Positions 16,777 to 25,577 are shown, counted from the first letter of the stretch. The stretch: DNA of 64,000 nucleotides from Castellaniella defragrans (GCF_014203015.1 NZ_JACHIB010000015.1:1-64000); one strand, 5' to 3'. Numbers and translations are program-made. Notes: generated by a model from the sequence alone, not told the origin.

Positions 16777-17480
16777 ACATCCTCACCTTGACGGGGGTGC
16801 GCGGCGGCGAGGGCACCACGACGGTCGCGGGGATGCTGGGGGATGCCCTGCACGCGCTGGGCCAGCGCGTGCTGCTGGTGGACCTGAATGCCTCGGATCT
16901 GCTGCGCCTGCATTTCGGCGTGCCGCACCGGGACGGGCATGGCTGGGCCGCCGCCGGCTTCCCGTTCGACTGGCGCCAGCAGGCATTCGAGCCGGCGCCC
17001 GGCCTGGCGCTGGTGCCGTTCGGCCGCGCGGCCGTCGAGGACGCGGGGATGCCGCCCCTGCTGCATGGCGACGATTTCTGGCTGCGCGCCCTCGCCGGCC
17101 TGGCCGGGGATTTCGACTGGGTGCTGTTCGACTGTCCCGCCTATCCGGGCCGGCAGGCGCGCGCGCTGCGCTTCCGCAGCACGCTGGACGTGCTGGTCGC
17201 CCAGCCGGACGCCGCCGCCCACGTGCTGCTGGCGCAGATCGGCCTGGGCGCGGCCAGCCACCTGCTGATCAACGATTTCGAGCCGTCCTGGCCGCTGGCG
17301 TGCGACGTCGTGCTGGACTGGCGCCACCACTACGGGCCGCGCGTGCTGCCGCAGGCCATCCGCCGCGATGCGTGCCTGTCCGAGGCCCTGGCGTGCAAGC
17401 AGCCGGTCACGCGCTATCGGCCCGATGCCGCCGCCAGCCGGGCCGCGCGAGTCCTCGCGCAGTGGTGCCTGTTGTCCTAG
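16773..17480 (+). CDS. bcsQ: Cellulose biosynthesis protein BcsQ (MinD/ParA-like ATPase)
   Basis: A 235-residue SIMIBI-class ATPase. The N-terminus ILTLTGVRGGEGTTTVAGML corresponds to the deviant Walker A of BcsQ (RGGVGTT in the E. coli protein as I know it; here Glu replaces Val). VLLVDLNASDLLRLHFGV and DWVLFDCPAYPGRQAR form switch I and Walker B. BcsQ localises and supports the cellulose secretion complex at the cell pole with BcsR. It is coupled to bcsR by ATGA. Its TAG stop overlaps the stop of the convergent LuxR gene. With curli and PNAG genes next door, it may serve another polysaccharide system; that is inference. Confidence 0.82.
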   Translation: MNILTLTGVRGGEGTTTVAGMLGDALHALGQRVLLVDLNASDLLRLHFGVPHRDGHGWAAAGFPFDWRQQAFEPAPGLALVPFGRAAVEDAGMPPLLHGDDFWLRALAGLAGDFDWVLFDCPAYPGRQARALRFRSTLDVLVAQPDAAAHVLLAQIGLGAASHLLINDFEPSWPLACDVVLDWRHHYGPRVLPQAIRRDACLSEALACKQPVTRYRPDAAASRAARVLAQWCLLS

Positions 17481-18310
17481 GCGGCGGTATCGCGCCGCAT
17501 CGTGGCGGGGTCGTGCCAGCCCAGCGTGGCGCCGCGCGACACGGCCGCGTAGACCGCGGCGTTGCGGCTGTTGACGGCCAGGCGCTGGTAGAGCGCCTCG
17601 GCGTGGGTCTTGGCGGTGGCCACCGAGATGTTCAGTTCCCGGCTGATCTTCTTGAGCGGATAGCCCTGGGCCAGCAGCACCAGCACTTCGTACTGGCGGT
17701 GCGTCAGGTGCAGCATGGGGGCTTCGCGGGCGACGAGTTCGGGCGTGAGGGTCTGGATCCCGGCCCGCGGCGCGGGCGGCGCGTGGCCGCCGCCCGGAAG
17801 ATGCAGCAGATTGTCGGGCTGGGGCTCGTCGCTGCGGGGCAGGGAAGGCAGCTCCAGGCGGTCGTACCAGCGCCGCCTCGGCTGCTCGCGGCCGTCGGGC
17901 TGCAGGATGTCGGCCTGGCGCGCGTCGGGGTGCGGAAAGCATTTGCCGCCGGCCAGGACCAGCATGACGGAGGTCTTCAGCACGTCCTGCGAGGCGTGCT
18001 TGGAAATGTACCCCGCCAGCACGGGAGGCAGGTTGAGCAGCGAGTAGGGCAGGGTCCAGGTTTCCGACAGCAGCAGGAGGCGGCGCGGCGTATAGTGTTC
18101 CTGCGCCGCGGTGACGAGCTCGATCATCCGGTCGTAGACGCCCGGCACCGACAGCAGCATCAGGTCCGTCTCCCTGCGCCGCGGAGTGTCGTGGAACAGC
18201 TGCGCGTAGTCGATGCCCGTGCTGGTGAAGGCGCAGTCCAGCGTACGCAGCAGCGTCAGGAGTCCCATGCGCAGGAGCGCGTTGGGCTCCACTACCGTGA
18301 TGGTCACCAT
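17477..18310 (-). CDS. LuxR-family regulator with degenerate receiver domain (CsgD-like)
   Basis: A 277-residue two-domain regulator. Residues 1-115 have the fold pattern of a response-regulator receiver, but the phosphorylation site is missing. The acidic pair is EP (VVEPN) and the acceptor Asp is Ser-54 (TDLMLLSVPG). A LuxR/FixJ helix-turn-helix lies at the C-terminus (LTHRQYEVLVLLAQGYPLKK and ATAKTHAEALYQRLAV). This is the architecture of CsgD, the curli master regulator. AAAGGAG precedes ATG 18310. It follows pgaD on the same strand after 137 bp and is the last gene of the curli/PNAG run. Control of that run is a reasonable inference; homology to CsgD itself beyond architecture is not shown. 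Confidence 0.85.
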   Translation of the reverse strand: MVTITVVEPNALLRMGLLTLLRTLDCAFTSTGIDYAQLFHDTPRRRETDLMLLSVPGVYDRMIELVTAAQEHYTPRRLLLLSETWTLPYSLLNLPPVLAGYISKHASQDVLKTSVMLVLAGGKCFPHPDARQADILQPDGREQPRRRWYDRLELPSLPRSDEPQPDNLLHLPGGGHAPPAPRAGIQTLTPELVAREAPMLHLTHRQYEVLVLLAQGYPLKKISRELNISVATAKTHAEALYQRLAVNSRNAAVYAAVSRGATLGWHDPATMRRDTAA

Positions 18311-18363
18311 CGTGATGCTCCTTTGAGAAGGACTTTGGTTACACGCAGTGAAACGGGTGTTCA

Positions 18364-18392
18364 ATTCTTGATGGGTAAGGCGGATTTGACAA
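18364..18392 (-). promoter_or_regulatory. Candidate sigma-70 promoter of the LuxR-family regulator
   Basis: On the minus strand TTGTCA (18392-18387) is separated by 17 bases from AAGAAT (18369-18364), in an AT-rich stretch between pgaD and the regulator. This would let the regulator be transcribed apart from pgaABCD. The -10 is poor. Confidence 0.35.
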
Positions 18393-18446
18393 TCCTTAAT
18401 TTTCCATGTGTGACTAATCTTTCCACTCGTAACCAATCTGTAGGGA

Positions 18447-18920
18447 TCATTGTTGCATTTGTAGTGCCATGTGCCCGGGCTCGGCGTCCTCGGCCGGGCG
18501 CTGCGCGAAGTCGATCATGCTGATCCGGCCTTCGTCGGTATGGTGGATGAGGAGGCTCCGGCTGGTGCGCAGGATCCGCAGCTGCGCCAGGCTGACGCCG
18601 AAGTGCCGCGCCAGCGTCTCCGGCCCCGGGGCGCCCGGCGGCCTGCGCCGGTGCAGGCCGCTGAAGCGCACGGCGTTGTAGCAGGCCCAGGCGGACAGCA
18701 GCAGTCCGATGCAGGCCGCCACCAGCGCGTAGGCCAGCAGCGCCTGCGCGTCCGGCAGCAGGCGGGACACGGCGGGGCTGGCGGCCGCATGCGCCGTGCC
18801 CGCCATGATCGAGTGGACGCCCGAGGCGAACAGGAAGCCGAACGTGGCCCATGCCAGCGTCGTGAGCAGGCCGTCGAGCGCGGCGGCGAGGGCGGAGCGG
18901 GGGGTCTGGATGATCATCAT
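18447..18920 (-). CDS. pgaD: Poly-beta-1,6-N-acetylglucosamine synthesis protein PgaD
   Basis: A 157-residue protein with two transmembrane segments (about 10-36 and 55-78), followed by a cytoplasmic part. PgaD (BpsD in Bordetella) is the small subunit of the PgaC synthase and helps mediate cyclic-di-GMP activation. Identification rests on topology, N-terminal IIQTPRS and position directly after pgaC with a four-base ATGA overlap. Its tail is longer than in E. coli PgaD. Confidence 0.8.
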   Translation of the reverse strand: MMIIQTPRSALAAALDGLLTTLAWATFGFLFASGVHSIMAGTAHAAASPAVSRLLPDAQALLAYALVAACIGLLLSAWACYNAVRFSGLHRRRPPGAPGPETLARHFGVSLAQLRILRTSRSLLIHHTDEGRISMIDFAQRPAEDAEPGHMALQMQQ

Positions 18921-20251
18921 GATGTCGGCGCCTTGATGCCGCGGTCGGGGCTCTTCCAGCGGGCCCGGTCGCGGCGGCGCCGGAGCATGACGCGGGGAAA
19001 GCCCCACAGCGTGGTGAGCAGGCTGATCATCCAGTAGGCCAGGGGATACCAGATGACCCAGTAGAGCGAACGGAACAGGCCGCGTTCGTAGCGGTGGTCG
19101 ATGAAGACGCTGACGCAGAACTGCAACAGGCAGGCCGCGGCCAGCGCCATGCCGGTGAAGGCGGGCGGCACCAGCGTCTCGACGTGGATGCGCGCGGGCA
19201 GGGCCACGAACAGGCCCGCCGCCCACAGCGCCAGGGACAGGGCCAGGGCGAAGGCCCAGATCGTCGATACGCAGTATTCCAGCGCCATGGGCCAGAGGCG
19301 GCGGTGGCGCCAGGCCCGGATGCCGGGGAGATTCTTCAGGAAGACCTCGGCGCCCCCCCGCGCCCAGCGCAGCCGCTGCTTCCACAGGCCGCGCAGCGTT
19401 TCCGGCATCAGGATCCAGCACAGCGCGCGCGGCTCGTAGAAGATCGACCAGTGGTCGCGCTGCAGCTTCCAGCTGATGTCGATGTCCTCGGTCACCATGT
19501 CCAGGCTCCAGTAGCCGACCCGGTCCAGCGCGCCGCGGCGGAAGGCGGCCACCACGCCGGACACGGTGAAGATCTGGCCGTAGACGCGCTGGGTGCGCTT
19601 GATCAGGCCCACGATGGACGAGAATTCGCCCACCTGGACCCGGCCGATCAGCGTGGACCGGGTGCGGATGCGCGGGTTGCCGGTGACCGCGCCGACCCGC
19701 GGGTGGTCGATCAGGGGGGCCACCAGGTAGGCCGCGGCGTCGCGGTCCAGGATGGCGTCGCCGTCGATGCAGACCAGGTATTCGCCGCGGGCCGCCAGCG
19801 CGCCCATGCGCAGGGCCATGGCCTTGCCCTGGTTGCGGGCGAGATGGATCACCCGCAGGCGCGTGTGCGCCTCGGACAGCCGGTCCAGCAAGGCGCCCGT
19901 GGCGTCCGTGGAGCCGTCGTCGATGGCGATCACCTCCACCCGCGGATAGCGCTGGCCCAGCGCCGACAGGATCGTGTCGGCGCCGTGCTCGGCCTCGTCG
20001 TGGCAGGGGATCAGGATGGAAACCCAGGGCTGTCCGCGCAGTGCCGGCGGGGCGGCGTCCGGGCCCCAGGGCCAGTAGCGCTCCCAGTGCAGCCAGTAGT
20101 ACAGCCCGCCGAACATCCACAGGCTCGACATGAACAGCGGATAGAAGAAGACGAAGTCCAGGATCAGGTTGCCCGTCCACAGCAGCGCCACCCCGAAGGG
20201 CGCGCCCGCGACCAGGCACAGGATCAGGAAGGCGAACAATCGGTCCGTCAT
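18917..20251 (-). CDS. pgaC: Poly-beta-1,6-N-acetylglucosamine synthase PgaC
   Basis: A 444-residue family 2 glycosyltransferase. Two N-terminal membrane helices precede the catalytic domain. This contains the UDP-sugar and metal-binding acids (DDGST at 111-115, DGD at 163-165), the base TED at 254-256 and the processive motif QRLRW at 292-296. Further C-terminal helices follow. It polymerises UDP-GlcNAc and secretes the chain across the inner membrane with PgaD. GAGGAG lies upstream of ATG 20251; an in-frame GTG three bases earlier is a weaker option. Twelve bases separate it from pgaB. Confidence 0.93.
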   Translation of the reverse strand: MTDRLFAFLILCLVAGAPFGVALLWTGNLILDFVFFYPLFMSSLWMFGGLYYWLHWERYWPWGPDAAPPALRGQPWVSILIPCHDEAEHGADTILSALGQRYPRVEVIAIDDGSTDATGALLDRLSEAHTRLRVIHLARNQGKAMALRMGALAARGEYLVCIDGDAILDRDAAAYLVAPLIDHPRVGAVTGNPRIRTRSTLIGRVQVGEFSSIVGLIKRTQRVYGQIFTVSGVVAAFRRGALDRVGYWSLDMVTEDIDISWKLQRDHWSIFYEPRALCWILMPETLRGLWKQRLRWARGGAEVFLKNLPGIRAWRHRRLWPMALEYCVSTIWAFALALSLALWAAGLFVALPARIHVETLVPPAFTGMALAAACLLQFCVSVFIDHRYERGLFRSLYWVIWYPLAYWMISLLTTLWGFPRVMLRRRRDRARWKSPDRGIKAPTS

Positions 20252-20263
20252 CACGGATTCTCC

Positions 20264-22285
20264 TCAGCGGTGGGGATACCAGGCGGTCGAGAGTGCGGGC
20301 CGGATGGTCTCCAGCGCCGGCCGGTCGTGCGCGAAATCGTCGGGGTAGTAGCCGAAATGCCGCACGCCGGCGCGCTGCAGGCGCTGCATCCAGCCGGCCA
20401 GGATCCGGCTGTCCACGGGCGGGCGGCCCGGCAGGCTCCAGTCGCGGGCCTGGAGCTCGAACAGCGTGCGCTCCAGCGCGCCCGGGCGCTGCCGCATCGC
20501 CGCGACCAGGCGGTCGATCCAGGCGCCGGAACGCGCCAGGGGGACCCGCTCCATCAGCGGCATGGCCATGGGCACGGTCCAGTCGTAGGCCTGCAGGAAG
20601 TCGTCCGGGTTCTGCGCGTACCAGGCTTCGCTGGCCGGGTTCAGGACCGGCTCGGCGTACAGGTTGCGGGCGGTCTCCACCTGCGGCCCGCGGATGGCGC
20701 GCACGCGCCGCGCCAGCGCGAGCGTGAAATCGGTCAGCGCGCGGCTCTTGTAGCGCGTCCAGCGCCGCAGGGTGTCCGGGTCGGCGCGCAGCGCCGGGAT
20801 CGAATCGGGCAGGCCCGCCCGCCGGTAGGCGGCGAGCGCCGCCGGGCCGGCGTCCTCGAAGTCGCCCAGCAGGGCGTCGTCGTGGAACAGGACGCCGTCG
20901 ATCGGCGCGGCGCGCGCCATGTCCTCGTACAGGTCCGCGATGGCCGCCCGGGCGCGCGGGTCGAAGGGCGACAGCCTGCGGTATTGCGCGGGATCCGGCG
21001 CCGGAGGCGCGTCCGGATGCGCGGGGTCCAGGCGCAGGACGCGGCCGATGCCGGGCAGGTCGAAGCTCAGCACCGGCATCCAGGCGTAGACCTTCACGCG
21101 GGCGCGGTTGCGCAGCTGCCAGACGGCGCGGTTGAACAGGTCGGCGCGCATGGGCAGCCGGCGGTTGGGGAAATAGACCGCGCGCGCCAGGCCGTCGCCC
21201 GTGGGATCGGCATAGGCCTGCAGGAAGACCGTGTCGATCTTCAGGTCGGCGATCCGCTGCACCAGGGCGCCCAGGTTCCTGTCCGTCTGGGCCGGGTCGG
21301 GATCGTAGACGTAGTCCAGATCCACCTGCGCCACGCGGAAGTCGCCGCGGGACTCGGCGCCCAGCACGGAGCGCGCGAACGCCGGCATGTCGGGCGAGTC
21401 CGTCACCAGCATGCGGGGCATGGACAGCGGCGCATCCACGCTGCCCAGGCCGCCGTCGAGGGTCAGGGCCATGCGGTATCCCTGGCTGCGGACGATGTCC
21501 AGCGCCTCGCCGCTCGCGGCGCCGTAGGGCCAGACCCAGACGCGGGGCGCCTTGCCGGTGGCCTGGCGGATCTTGCGCGTGATGCGCCGGACGTCGTCCG
21601 CGATGCGCCGCCGGTAGGCCGCGGGGGTCTCGTAGGCGCGCGCGCCGGCGTCGTAGCGGTACGTGGCGGCGGCCGGCTCCGCGTTGCCCTGGGGATTGGC
21701 GGGGATGCCCTGGTGCAGGTCGTCGGTGTGCGAGGCGATCTCGACCAGGCCGGAGCGGGCCATCTGCCGCACGTCCTCCCAGGTGGCGAAGCGGTCGCGC
21801 GGCACCCGCAGATCGCCGAAGCGCACGGGCTGGTCCGGCGGGGTGTCGATCCAGCGCCCCACGGGCGCCCAGACGGCGGGCCAGCCCATGGCCTTCAGGA
21901 TGGGGTAGACGCGGCTGCGGAAGCTGCGGTAGCCGTCGTCGAAGCTGAGCAGCACGGCCTTGGGCGGCAGGGGCGCGCCGCCCTGGCCGGCGGCCAGGAT
22001 CTGGTCGACGGACACGGCCTGGTAGCCGTTGTTCCGCAGCCATTCGAGCTGGGCGACGAGCTGGTCCGTGCGCACCGCCAGGAACCGCTGGTCGGGATCG
22101 CTGTCCTCCACGTCGTGGTAGGCCAGCGCCAGCACGCGATTGGCGGGCCAGGGCCGGTCGATGGCGACCACGGGCCTCTGGGCCGGCGGCACGAACGCCG
22201 GGATGTCGCGCGCGCAGCCGGCGAGCAGCGCGAGGCAGCACGCCAGCAGGAACAGGCGCGGACCGCAGGTGAAGGATCGTGGCAT
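20264..22285 (-). CDS. pgaB: Poly-beta-1,6-N-acetylglucosamine N-deacetylase PgaB
   Basis: A 673-residue lipoprotein (lipobox LLAGC, Cys-24). The N-terminal family 4 carbohydrate-esterase domain has the metal and catalytic Asp pair in LLSFDDGYRSF (116-117) and the His pair in EIASHTDDLHQ. A C-terminal glycoside-hydrolase-like domain (from about 310) begins DRNLGALVQRI and includes DGVLFHDDALLGDFE, as in PgaB/BpsB. It partially deacetylates PNAG in the periplasm, which is needed for export through PgaA. Start 22285 follows GGGAGCG; the gene is 14 bp from pgaA. Confidence 0.93.
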   Translation of the reverse strand: MPRSFTCGPRLFLLACCLALLAGCARDIPAFVPPAQRPVVAIDRPWPANRVLALAYHDVEDSDPDQRFLAVRTDQLVAQLEWLRNNGYQAVSVDQILAAGQGGAPLPPKAVLLSFDDGYRSFRSRVYPILKAMGWPAVWAPVGRWIDTPPDQPVRFGDLRVPRDRFATWEDVRQMARSGLVEIASHTDDLHQGIPANPQGNAEPAAATYRYDAGARAYETPAAYRRRIADDVRRITRKIRQATGKAPRVWVWPYGAASGEALDIVRSQGYRMALTLDGGLGSVDAPLSMPRMLVTDSPDMPAFARSVLGAESRGDFRVAQVDLDYVYDPDPAQTDRNLGALVQRIADLKIDTVFLQAYADPTGDGLARAVYFPNRRLPMRADLFNRAVWQLRNRARVKVYAWMPVLSFDLPGIGRVLRLDPAHPDAPPAPDPAQYRRLSPFDPRARAAIADLYEDMARAAPIDGVLFHDDALLGDFEDAGPAALAAYRRAGLPDSIPALRADPDTLRRWTRYKSRALTDFTLALARRVRAIRGPQVETARNLYAEPVLNPASEAWYAQNPDDFLQAYDWTVPMAMPLMERVPLARSGAWIDRLVAAMRQRPGALERTLFELQARDWSLPGRPPVDSRILAGWMQRLQRAGVRHFGYYPDDFAHDRPALETIRPALSTAWYPHR

Positions 22286-22299
22286 GGCGCGCTCCCGAG

Positions 22300-24543
22300 T
22301 CAGAACCGGATCGTCGCGTCGACGAGGAAGTTGAAGCTGCGCTCGCGCTGGCCGTCGTAGGGCCGCGAAGCGACCGAGGCGAGAAAGCCGATCTCGAACG
22401 CGGGACCGTGGCGGTAGCGCAGGCCGTAGCCGAGGGTGTAGAGGCCGCCCGTGCCATAGCCCTGCTGCGCGTAGGCGCCGGCCGCCAGCTGCACCCGTTG
22501 CTCCCACCGGACATCGCCCCGCTGGTACAGGGTGTGCGCCAGCTGCAGCGCCGGCAGGATCGTCAGGTCCGAGCGGGGATTGAAGTAGGGGGCGTCGTCG
22601 GCCGTGTTGTGCGAGGCGGACAGGTCCAGCAGCGCGTCGATCCGCACGCTGGGCGCGGTGTACAGGCGCTGGCGCCCGGACAGGCCGGCCTCCAGGCGGC
22701 GGTTGCCGTCGGAGAAGAAGGCGGGCGCCACGGTCAGGGTCCATTCCCGGCGCTCGTCGCCGCGCCAGCGCAGGGAGGCGCTCAGGCCGTTGGCCCTGAT
22801 GTCGTGCTTCAAGGCCCGCAGCGGCGTGTCGCGCGACAGCAGGGAGGCGCCCACGCCCGCCTGCCAGTGGTCGTCCAGGTCCACGAAGGCCGAGAACGCG
22901 GCCCCGGCCCGGGTGCCGTGGCCGTAGCGGTTGCCCGAGGCTTCCACCTGGGCCGTCAGGTCCCGGCCGCGCCATTCGAGGCCGGCGCGCGCCCAGGCGT
23001 AATGGCCGGTGCCTTCCTCGAACCGGGCCTCGGCGTAGCCGGTGCCGGCGAACGCGCGCCAGTTCTCGTCCAGCGGCGGCGAGTACAGCACGGTGTCGAT
23101 GCTCGCCTCGCGGCTGCCCAGCACCGCGCCGCCGCTGGCGCCGCCCCGGCTGGCGCTGGTCCGCCATTCGGCCTGCCGGTGCGCGGTCCATGCCCGGTCC
23201 AGCCGCTGCACCGCGGCGGATTCCGGGAAGCGGGCCGTCAGGTCGTCGCGCAGCAGCCCGGCCTGGCGCCATTCCTGTAGGGCGAGGGCGGTCTCGGCCT
23301 GGCCGAGCTCGACCTCGATGGATCGGGGCGCCTGGGTTTCGGCGATCTTCAGTTCGCTTTCCGCCCGGCGCGGCAGATCCCGCGCGCGCCAGACTTCCGC
23401 CCGCGCCACGCGCAGGCCGGTGTTGCCGGGCGCTTCCCCGGCCATGCGGTCCAGGCGGGCCTGGGCGTCCAGCGTATCGCCCTGGTACAGCGCGCCCAGG
23501 GCGCGCACCAGTTCGGCGTCCAGCTTCGCGGGATTGGGACGGCGCATCGGATCGCCCTTGATCCAGACCCAGGTGGGCAGCGCGGCCAGCGCCCGGTCCA
23601 GCTCGGCGTTGGCCGCGCCGGTCCGGTCCGACTCGGACAGCGCGTAGAACAGGCCGATCTGGCCGGCCGCCCGGGCCGTCGCGTCCTGGCCCGCGGTGGA
23701 GGCCAGGGAGCGCTCGAACAGGGGCGCGGCCTCTTCCGGCCGGCGCAGGGCCAGGTACGCGCTCGCCGCGTCGTCGAGCGCGTAATCCGGGACGGGCGTG
23801 CCCTCCGCCCGCATGGCTTCGTAGCCCGCCGCGAGGTCCCGCATGCGGCCGCGTGCGCGCAGGGCCTGCAGGCGGTCCGTCTCGGCGCGCCGCACGTCGC
23901 CGCGGGCCTGCGGGCCCAGGGCGCGCCATTGCGGAATCAGCCGGTCGTATTCGGCCAGGGCGCGGTCCGCCAGGACGTACCGCTCGGCCTCGCCCCGGGC
24001 GTCGGCCGACGCGGTCCGGGTCAGCTGGGCCGCGGCGTCGGCCTGCAGCGCGCGGACCAGGGCGGGGTCGGCCAGGCCGGGATGCGCCTGCGCGATGCGC
24101 AGGGCCGCGCGGGGCAGCCGCGCCTGCCGCAGGGCCAGGACGTAGGCGTGCGCCACCCCGGGCGCGTCCGGCGCCCGCTCGTAGGCCGCGGTGGCGAGTT
24201 CCAGCGCCGCATGGGGCTGGCCCGCCCAGCCGGCGATCGTGACGTAGTCCTCCAGCGCGCGGCGGTCTTCCGGAGTCTGCTGCAGACGCCGCTTCAGCAT
24301 GTCCAGCGCCGGCTGGTGGTCGCCCGCGCGGGCCTGCCGGATCAATGCGTCGTAATCCTGCGCCTCCTGCGTCTTTTGCGTCCCTTGTGTCCCTCGTGTC
24401 CCTTGCGTCCCTTGCGTCGCCTGGGTCGCCTGCGTCGGGGCGCACGCGGCCGTGCCGGGCAGTGCCAGGATGGCGCACGTTGCAAGCGCGATGAGCGCGA
24501 TGAGCGCGGCGGCCGGCGGCCGGGCGGGTCGGGCGGGCTTCAT
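22300..24543 (-). CDS. pgaA: PNAG outer-membrane porin PgaA with TPR domain
   Basis: A 747-residue secreted protein. A signal peptide (ending TAACA) is followed by a low-complexity T-Q-G/A repeat, then TPR-like helical repeats to about residue 480. The C-terminal beta-barrel ends FNFLVDATIRF with terminal Phe. PgaA (BpsA) exports PNAG across the outer membrane, and its TPRs bind deacetylated polymer and PgaB. It begins the pgaABCD run and lies 12 bp after csgC, so the curli and PNAG genes may share transcripts. Confidence 0.9.
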   Translation of the reverse strand: MKPARPARPPAAALIALIALATCAILALPGTAACAPTQATQATQGTQGTRGTQGTQKTQEAQDYDALIRQARAGDHQPALDMLKRRLQQTPEDRRALEDYVTIAGWAGQPHAALELATAAYERAPDAPGVAHAYVLALRQARLPRAALRIAQAHPGLADPALVRALQADAAAQLTRTASADARGEAERYVLADRALAEYDRLIPQWRALGPQARGDVRRAETDRLQALRARGRMRDLAAGYEAMRAEGTPVPDYALDDAASAYLALRRPEEAAPLFERSLASTAGQDATARAAGQIGLFYALSESDRTGAANAELDRALAALPTWVWIKGDPMRRPNPAKLDAELVRALGALYQGDTLDAQARLDRMAGEAPGNTGLRVARAEVWRARDLPRRAESELKIAETQAPRSIEVELGQAETALALQEWRQAGLLRDDLTARFPESAAVQRLDRAWTAHRQAEWRTSASRGGASGGAVLGSREASIDTVLYSPPLDENWRAFAGTGYAEARFEEGTGHYAWARAGLEWRGRDLTAQVEASGNRYGHGTRAGAAFSAFVDLDDHWQAGVGASLLSRDTPLRALKHDIRANGLSASLRWRGDERREWTLTVAPAFFSDGNRRLEAGLSGRQRLYTAPSVRIDALLDLSASHNTADDAPYFNPRSDLTILPALQLAHTLYQRGDVRWEQRVQLAAGAYAQQGYGTGGLYTLGYGLRYRHGPAFEIGFLASVASRPYDGQRERSFNFLVDATIRF
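24364..24435 (-). repeat. Eight-copy 9-bp coding tandem repeat at the mature N-terminus of PgaA
   Basis: Eight 9-bp units (coding-strand consensus ACGCAAGGG) encode Thr-Gln-Gly/Ala triplets directly after the predicted signal-peptide cleavage site of PgaA. Units vary at one to three bases. Copy-number change would keep the frame and alter only the linker between signal peptide and TPR domain. Confidence 0.85.
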
Positions 24544-24555
24544 GGCGGACGCGGC

Positions 24556-24873
24556 TCAGGGGGTGCGGGGGCACGCGAAGGTGTACGTGCCCGCCGGATG
24601 TCCGTTGGCGTACAGGACCAGCTCGATCCGGCATTGGTCCCGTTCGCCCACGGAAAGGGAAAATCGCGTCAGGGCGGTCGGCGTGTCCGCGCGCAGCGGC
24701 ACGCTGCCGCTTTGCTGGAGGGAGGACGTTCCGCTGCGCCCCTGCCGGACGGCGCTCAACTGGTAGCGCAGGGTGCCGTCCTCGGGGCTGCGCACGTAGG
24801 GGATGATGATGCCGGGCCGCGTGCCGGGCACGGTGTCCAGCCAGACCTGCAGGCCTGCATCCATTGCCATCAT
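24556..24873 (-). CDS. CsgC/CsgH-type curli chaperone
   Basis: A 105-residue protein. The stretch RYQLSAVRQGRSGTSSLQQS, then VPLRADTPTALTRFSLSV, lines up well with the immunoglobulin-like CsgC of E. coli, which keeps curlin from aggregating in the periplasm. The CxC motif of E. coli CsgC is absent; two Cys are near the end (DQCRIEL, TFACPRTP), closer to CsgH proteins. AGGAGAC precedes ATG 24873. No signal peptide is visible at this start and there is no earlier in-frame start, which is odd for a periplasmic chaperone. It is last of the csg genes, just before pgaA. Confidence 0.75.
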   Translation of the reverse strand: MMAMDAGLQVWLDTVPGTRPGIIIPYVRSPEDGTLRYQLSAVRQGRSGTSSLQQSGSVPLRADTPTALTRFSLSVGERDQCRIELVLYANGHPAGTYTFACPRTP

Positions 24874-24965
24874 GGTCGTCTCCTGATGCTGCGGCGCCGG
24901 GGGAGGGAGGCGCCCGGGCCGGCCGGGGGCGGCCGTCCCGGGCGCGGGGCCGCCGGCCCGGCGGC

Positions 24966-25577
24966 TTACCAGCCGGTCTGGGTGATGGTGCTGACGTTCA
25001 TGTTGCCCTTCTGTACCGCCGAGGCGTACAGCGAGGCGCCGGTCTGGCTGACGTTGGCCGTGTTGTTGAAGCCGGCCTGGTAGATCCTGGCTTCCTGACC
25101 CCAGCCGTTCTTCTGCGTGATGTTGCCGACGTTCTGGTCGCCTTCCTGGATGATGCTCGCCTCGGCGAAGGAGTCGTACTTCTGCGAGGTGCTGGCGGTG
25201 TTGTTGAAGCCGGACTGGCGGATCGAGGATTCCTGGCCGGAGCCGTCCGACTGGATCGCGTTGGCCACGTTCTGGCTGCCCTTCTGCACCACCTCGGCGC
25301 GGGCGTGCGTGTGCGTCTGCTGCACGTCGGCCGTGTTGTTGACGCCCGCCTGCCAGATCTTGGCCTGGCCGATCACGCCGGTCTGGCTGATCTTGCCGAC
25401 GTTGCGGTCGCCTTCCTGGTCGATGTAGGCCGACGCGTTGGTGTTGTACGACTGGGTGATCGCCGCGTCGTTGTTGAAGCCGCGCTGGTCGGTGCTGCCC
25501 GTGCTGCCCGCGAATGCCGCCGAACCGGCGAAAGCCAGGGCGAGACCGGATGCCAGGACGCGAAGTTGCGTTTTCAT
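24966..25577 (-). CDS. csgA: Major curlin subunit CsgA-like
   Basis: A 203-residue secreted protein (signal peptide ending AAFA). The mature protein consists of about eight curlin repeats with the pattern xIxQxGxxNxAxxxQ. Two repeat types alternate: G-F/V-NNTA (QAGVNNTADVQQ, QSGFNNTASTSQ, QAGFNNTANVSQ) and G-D/S-x-NV (QEGDRNVGKISQ, QKGSQNVANAIQ, QEGDQNVGNITQ). Gln and Asn ladders suit an amyloid beta-solenoid. It forms the curli fibre, nucleated by CsgB. AGGAGCATCATC precedes ATG 25577. E. coli CsgA has five repeats, so this fibre subunit is longer. Confidence 0.93.
   Translation of the reverse strand: MKTQLRVLASGLALAFAGSAAFAGSTGSTDQRGFNNDAAITQSYNTNASAYIDQEGDRNVGKISQTGVIGQAKIWQAGVNNTADVQQTHTHARAEVVQKGSQNVANAIQSDGSGQESSIRQSGFNNTASTSQKYDSFAEASIIQEGDQNVGNITQKNGWGQEARIYQAGFNNTANVSQTGASLYASAVQKGNMNVSTITQTGW

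Noticed and set aside
19094-22360. A 1088-codon plus-strand frame opposite pgaBC
   Set aside because: Antisense to well-identified genes and without start signals or domains.
18447-22514. A 1355-codon minus-strand frame across pgaB, pgaC and pgaD
   Set aside because: Only its last 157 codons (pgaD) are real; the rest is Arg/Pro/Gly-rich out-of-frame translation of pgaB and pgaC.
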